Of a stretch of DNA of 7,789 nt, positions 5,233-7,789 are shown one piece after another; the stretch's first letter is position 1; the number at the start of each line of letters is the position of its first letter. A program made the translations under genes and the position numbers. Source of the stretch: Bacillota bacterium (GTDB taxonomy: Bacteria > Bacillota > Clostridia > Peptostreptococcales > Anaerovoracaceae); NCBI GenBank assembly GCA_029219125.1, contig JAQXSU010000158.1, positions 1-7,789 of the forward strand. The letters run 5' to 3'. Below the pieces are notes generated by a model. That model saw only the letters and a list, made by a program, of their open reading frames with translations. It did not search any database and was not told the DNA's origin.

Positions 5233-5617
5233 GAAACGCTCCTTTATTTATTATTAGGATGGATTTTTTTCTCCACAAAATATTTAAGCAAGAACTATGC
5301 CTGAATGCAAGGGCTTTTTTTTGGAAAAACACTGGTGAGTCGGCGATGAAAATCTTTTGCTGTTCTGAATTCAGGAATTTGCGTTCGGAAAGACGGACAA
5401 AAATGGATTCTGAAAACGGATGCGGCAGAAATATTTTGAAAAGAATGTGACGATATGAACACAAACCGAACACTTTTCGATTTTTTTTCATGTCCGCTTC
5501 ACTTTGGCATGGGTTTTGCAAATGATATCCGTGCTGCCGGCATACAGGGGCAGGCAGACATTATTTCAACGCAATTATAAACAGATGCGTAAAACGTTAT
5601 GAGGAGGAACTTGAATT
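5233..5617. other. 385-bp AT-rich intergenic region between divergent genes
   Basis: Holds the ribosome binding site of the minus-strand gene (5239-5245), the sigma-54 promoter for spmA (5505-5520), T8 tracts at 5315-5322 and 5482-5489, a perfect 10-bp palindrome CTGAATTCAG (5365-5374), and TGTG-N10-CACA (5446-5463). The palindrome is about 130 bp upstream of the -24 element, a plausible place for the activator to bind. A 63-codon open frame at 5259-5450 has no ribosome binding site and an odd composition, so it is not called. Near the predicted start, CTGCC (5534-5538) can pair with GGCAG (5549-5553 or 5553-5557), a weak leader hairpin. No convincing promoter was found for the minus-strand gene. 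Confidence 0.6.
5505..5520 (+). promoter_or_regulatory. Sigma-54 (-24/-12) promoter for the spmA-spmB-ldcA operon
   Basis: TGGCATG (5505-5511), N4 GGTT and TTGCA (5516-5520) give GG (5506-5507)-N10-GC (5518-5519), a full consensus match with the same TGGCATG block as the alr and M19 promoters. The predicted start is near 5531, giving a leader of about 87 nt before the spmA-like ATG at 5618. Confidence 0.87.
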
Positions 5618-6334
5618 ATGATGAACTACTTATTTGCAGCATTCATGATTATCGGCGTTGTTGCCGGTGCAGTAACCGGAACAATGGACGCTGTGCTGCA
5701 GAACATCTTCGATTTCGCCCAGACAGGTGTGGATATCGCACTGGGCCTGATCGGTATTATGGCATTCTTCTGTGGACTGATGAAGGTAATGGAGGATTCC
5801 GGTCTGTGTGAAAAGCTGGGTAAGGCAATCGCTCCGCTGATGAGACTTCTGTTCCCGGAAGTACCTGCTGACCACCCTGCAAACTCTGCAATGGCCCTGT
5901 ACTTTGCAGCAAACATTCTGGGTATCGGCGATGCTGCTACTCCATTCGGTCTGAAAGCCATGCAGGAACTGCAGACTCTGAATAAGACCAAGAACATTGC
6001 AACTGACGCACAGTGCATGCTGATGGCGATTTCTACCACTTCCATCACCCTGCTGCCTACCACTGCAATCGGTATCCGTGCTGCGATTCAGGCAGAAGGC
6101 GCTGCTGAAATTATCGTACCGACAATCATTGCAACCACCATTTCTACAGTAGTAGGTGTCGCTTGCTCTCTGATTTTCCAGAAGACCAAGAGATGGAAAC
6201 TGGAAAACGTGATTGCCAACGAGATTGCTGCCGGAACTCTGGAAGTCAATGATGAATACATCGGAAATGATCCGATTGTTCTTCCGGAAGGCTATGTGCT
6301 GAAGGGTTCCGCTTCTGAGAAAGTATATATGTAG
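5618..6334 (+). CDS. spmA: SpmA/YjiH-like membrane protein (nucleoside recognition/Gate domain)
   Basis: An integral membrane protein of 238 residues, close to E. coli YjiH and a little longer than B. subtilis SpmA. Conserved family stretches are GLIGIMAFFCGLMKVMEDSGL (broken here as GLIGIMAFF and GLMKVMEDSGL, residues about 43-63), LLFPEVPADHP (77-87), AANILGIGDAATPFGLKAM (starting near 97) and TTSITLLPTTAIGIRAA (starting near 139). Several hydrophobic segments span 4-20, 37-58, 90-105, 130-150 and 165-187. After the last comes a polar C-terminal extension of about 48 residues, longer than usual. GAGGAGG (5601-5607) lies 10 nt before the ATG at 5618; a second ATG follows at 5621. The family has two known contexts: spmAB beside dacB in sporulating Bacillus, and yjiHG beside the isoaspartyl dipeptidase gene iadA in E. 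coli. Here an LD-carboxypeptidase follows and a sigma-54 promoter precedes, so a role in substrate movement is more likely than spore dehydration (inference). Confidence 0.9.
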   Translation: MMNYLFAAFMIIGVVAGAVTGTMDAVLQNIFDFAQTGVDIALGLIGIMAFFCGLMKVMEDSGLCEKLGKAIAPLMRLLFPEVPADHPANSAMALYFAANILGIGDAATPFGLKAMQELQTLNKTKNIATDAQCMLMAISTTSITLLPTTAIGIRAAIQAEGAAEIIVPTIIATTISTVVGVACSLIFQKTKRWKLENVIANEIAAGTLEVNDEYIGNDPIVLPEGYVLKGSASEKVYM

Positions 6335-6347
6335 GAGGTAGAATAGA

Positions 6348-6881
6348 ATGACAGCGATATTAGAACAGATTTCTACATGGGCGATTCCAGTCGTTATTTG
6401 TCTGGTTGCCATTTATGCTCTGGTAAAGAAAGTTCCTATGTACAGCTCCTTTACCACCGGTGCGAAAGACGGTTTCAGCACTGCAGTAATGATTATCCCT
6501 TATCTGGTAGCGATGCTGTGTGCAATCGGTATGCTGAGAGCATCCGGTGCAATGGTGGCATTCTGTGACCTGATCAGCCCGGTAACCGAACTGATCGGCT
6601 GCCCGGGTGAAGTTCTGCCGATGGCAGTGATGAGATCCTTCACCGGCGGCGGTGCAACCGGTATGATGACAGATCTGGTAACGACTTATGGTACTCAGTC
6701 CCAGATTGGTAGAATTGCTTCCGTAGCATTAGGTTCTACCGAAACTACATTCTATGTACTGGCAGTATACTTCGGTTCTGTTGGTGTTTCCAACACAAGA
6801 CATGCTGTTGCTGCAGGCCTGCTGGGCGACCTGGCTTCCCTGATCGCATCCTGCGTGATCGTAAACCTGATGTGGTTCTAA
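6348..6881 (+). CDS. spmB: SpmB/YjiG-like membrane protein (nucleoside recognition/Gate domain)
   Basis: A 177-residue integral membrane protein, partner of the upstream SpmA-like protein. Family stretches are VPMYSSFTTGAKDGF (about 29-43), IIPYLVAMLCAIGMLRASGA (about 49-68), PMAVMRSFTGGGATGMM (about 90-106) and GSTETTFYVLAVYFGSVGV (about 128-146). The ending TRHAVAAGLLGDLASLIASCVIV is also typical. About five hydrophobic segments are visible. AGGAGG (6333-6338) overlaps the spmA stop (6332-6334) and lies 9 nt before this ATG, giving tight co-translation. The two proteins probably form one complex, as suggested by the invariable pairing of the genes in other bacteria. The S66 peptidase begins 3 nt after the stop codon. 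The substrate is unknown. Confidence 0.9.
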   Translation: MTAILEQISTWAIPVVICLVAIYALVKKVPMYSSFTTGAKDGFSTAVMIIPYLVAMLCAIGMLRASGAMVAFCDLISPVTELIGCPGEVLPMAVMRSFTGGGATGMMTDLVTTYGTQSQIGRIASVALGSTETTFYVLAVYFGSVGVSNTRHAVAAGLLGDLASLIASCVIVNLMWF

Positions 6882-6884
6882 GAG

Positions 6885-7789
6885 ATGATGAAATATCCGA
6901 AGAAACTGGAAAAAGGCGCGACCATCGGAATGATCGCCACCAGCTCCGATACAGAAACCTCACGTGTTCGTGAATGCGTGAAGTTTCTGGAGGAAATGGG
7001 ATATAAAGTGAAGGCTGCTGATAATCTGGACAGCAATTACGGCGGTTATATGGCCGGTACCGGTGAGGTCCGCGGTCAGTGGGTGAACCGGATGTTTGCT
7101 GATCCCGAAGTAGACGCAATCTTCTGCATCCGCGGAGGAGACGGCAGCAGCCGGATCATGGAATACCTGGATTATGATCTGATTCGAAAGAATCCGAAAA
7201 TTTTCCTGGGTTACAGTGATGTGACCAACCTGCATCTCGGGCTCAACCAGAACTGCGGGCTGGTAACCTTCCATGGACCGATGGTATCTTCCAATATGGT
7301 AGATTCCTTCGATGAGGAGACGAGAGATTCTCTGTTTGAGGCTCTGAACGCAGATGAAACATTTGAGTTCAGAAATCCAAAGGGTTTTCCGATTGAAGTC
7401 CTGAAGGAGGGAAAAGCAACGGGTCAGCTGATCGGCGGAAATCTGTCACTGCTTTCCGCAAGTATCGGCACACCGTATGAAATGAATACGAAAGATAAAA
7501 TCGTATTCATCGAAGAAGTCTGCGAACCGATCAGCAAGATTGAGAAGTGGGCTTATCACCTGCGCAATGCAGGAAAATTCCGTGACTGCAGAGGTGTGAT
7601 CCTCGGTCAGTTCACCAAGATTGTGAACGAGGATATGCCGGAGTTCGACAGCATCTGCTGCATGAAAGATGTTTTGGAAGGACTTGACATTCCTGTAATG
7701 TATAATGTACAATCAGGACATGGAAAGCCTATGATGACCCTTCCGATGGGTGCAGAATGTACCATTGATACGGAAACGGCATCCATTAC
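6885..7789 (+). CDS. ldcA: LD-carboxypeptidase, peptidase family S66 (LdcA/MccF type), 3' end outside window
   Basis: A cytoplasmic serine peptidase. LdcA members remove the terminal D-Ala from murein tetrapeptides, while MccF members cleave microcin C-type conjugates. The frame is open for 301 codons to the window edge, and since E. coli LdcA is 304 residues only a short tail should be missing. The Ser-Glu-His triad is present: Ser111 in FLGYSDVTN, Glu210 in VFIEEV, His279 in VQSGHGKP. Other signatures are IFCIRGGDGSSR (79-90), FHGPM (129-133) and LIGGNLSLL (182-190). Two adjacent ATGs (6885, 6888) follow the spmB stop by 3 nt, with only AAGAG nearby as a weak ribosome binding site, so translation is probably coupled to spmB. 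The setting with alr, VanX and M19 favours the murein LdcA role, but a MccF-like role cannot be excluded. Confidence 0.94.
   Translation, partial: MMKYPKKLEKGATIGMIATSSDTETSRVRECVKFLEEMGYKVKAADNLDSNYGGYMAGTGEVRGQWVNRMFADPEVDAIFCIRGGDGSSRIMEYLDYDLIRKNPKIFLGYSDVTNLHLGLNQNCGLVTFHGPMVSSNMVDSFDEETRDSLFEALNADETFEFRNPKGFPIEVLKEGKATGQLIGGNLSLLSASIGTPYEMNTKDKIVFIEEVCEPISKIEKWAYHLRNAGKFRDCRGVILGQFTKIVNEDMPEFDSICCMKDVLEGLDIPVMYNVQSGHGKPMMTLPMGAECTIDTETASI

Noticed and set aside
5299..5322. GCC...GGC followed by eight T as a + strand terminator
   Set aside because: The stem has only 3-4 pairs with a 10-nt loop, and no + strand gene lies just upstream to terminate.
5259..5450. A 63-codon open frame upstream of spmA
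   Set aside because: No ribosome binding site, odd composition rich in Cys, Phe and Arg, and it lies in the AT-rich region upstream of the sigma-54 promoter.
5446..5463. NifA-type (TGT-N10-ACA) or Crp-like site
   Set aside because: The site is only about 45 bp above the -24 element, it has no partner in the alr/M19 gap, and such short patterns are common by chance.
5618..6881. Sporulation assignment for SpmA/SpmB
   Set aside because: Family names come from Bacillus sporulation, but the sigma-54 promoter and peptidase neighbours here point to a YjiHG-like role. The names are kept only as family labels.
6960..7712. Minus-strand open frames within the S66 gene
   Set aside because: They are antisense to a continuous S66 frame with an intact Ser-Glu-His triad and have no recognisable domains.

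Overview
The window looks like a low-to-mid GC Gram-positive anaerobe, most likely a clostridial Firmicute of the Lachnospiraceae type. This is inferred from the strong AGGAGG-like ribosome binding sites, a probable TTG start, and the style of the alanine racemase, SpmA/SpmB and VanX-like proteins. No rRNA, tRNA, CRISPR array or mobile element is visible.

Layout. Positions 2-469 (+) hold the C-terminal part of a sigma-54 enhancer-binding activator (end of the AAA+ domain plus a Fis-type HTH). A hairpin terminator and a phased TTTATT repeat follow. Convergent to it is alanine racemase (582-1697, -). Divergent from alr is an M19 membrane-dipeptidase-family enzyme (1904-2854, +), followed by a 67-residue single-pass membrane protein (2882-3085, +) and a strong bidirectional terminator. 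Next come a two-TM protein (3194-3685, -), a small anchored acidic protein with a good sigma-70 promoter (3764-3991, +), a VanX-type D-Ala-D-Ala dipeptidase (3967-4536, -) and a three-TM protein of unknown function (4606-5232, -). After a 385-bp AT-rich intergenic stretch comes an operon: spmA-like (5618-6334), spmB-like (6348-6881) and an S66 LD-carboxypeptidase (6885 to beyond the window end), all (+).

Main observation. Three intergenic sites match the sigma-54 (-24/-12) consensus exactly: TGGCATG-N4-TTGC[A/T], with the invariant GG-N10-GC spacing. One drives alr (1789-1804, -), one drives the M19 dipeptidase (1838-1853, +), and one drives spmA-spmB-S66 (5505-5520, +). The first two are back to back, with 33 bp between their -24 ends. 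With the activator gene next door, this suggests one local sigma-54 regulon.

How the genes may work together (inference). LD-carboxypeptidase releases D-Ala from murein tetrapeptides. VanX splits D-Ala-D-Ala. M19 enzymes can split dipeptides that end in a D-residue. Alanine racemase turns D-Ala into L-Ala. SpmA/SpmB are relatives of E. coli YjiH/YjiG, whose genes sit with a dipeptidase gene, and may move a substrate. The locus therefore reads as a sigma-54-controlled module for salvage or catabolism of cell-wall peptides and D-alanine. VanX has no sigma-54 site that I can see, and the activator's binding site was not identified.
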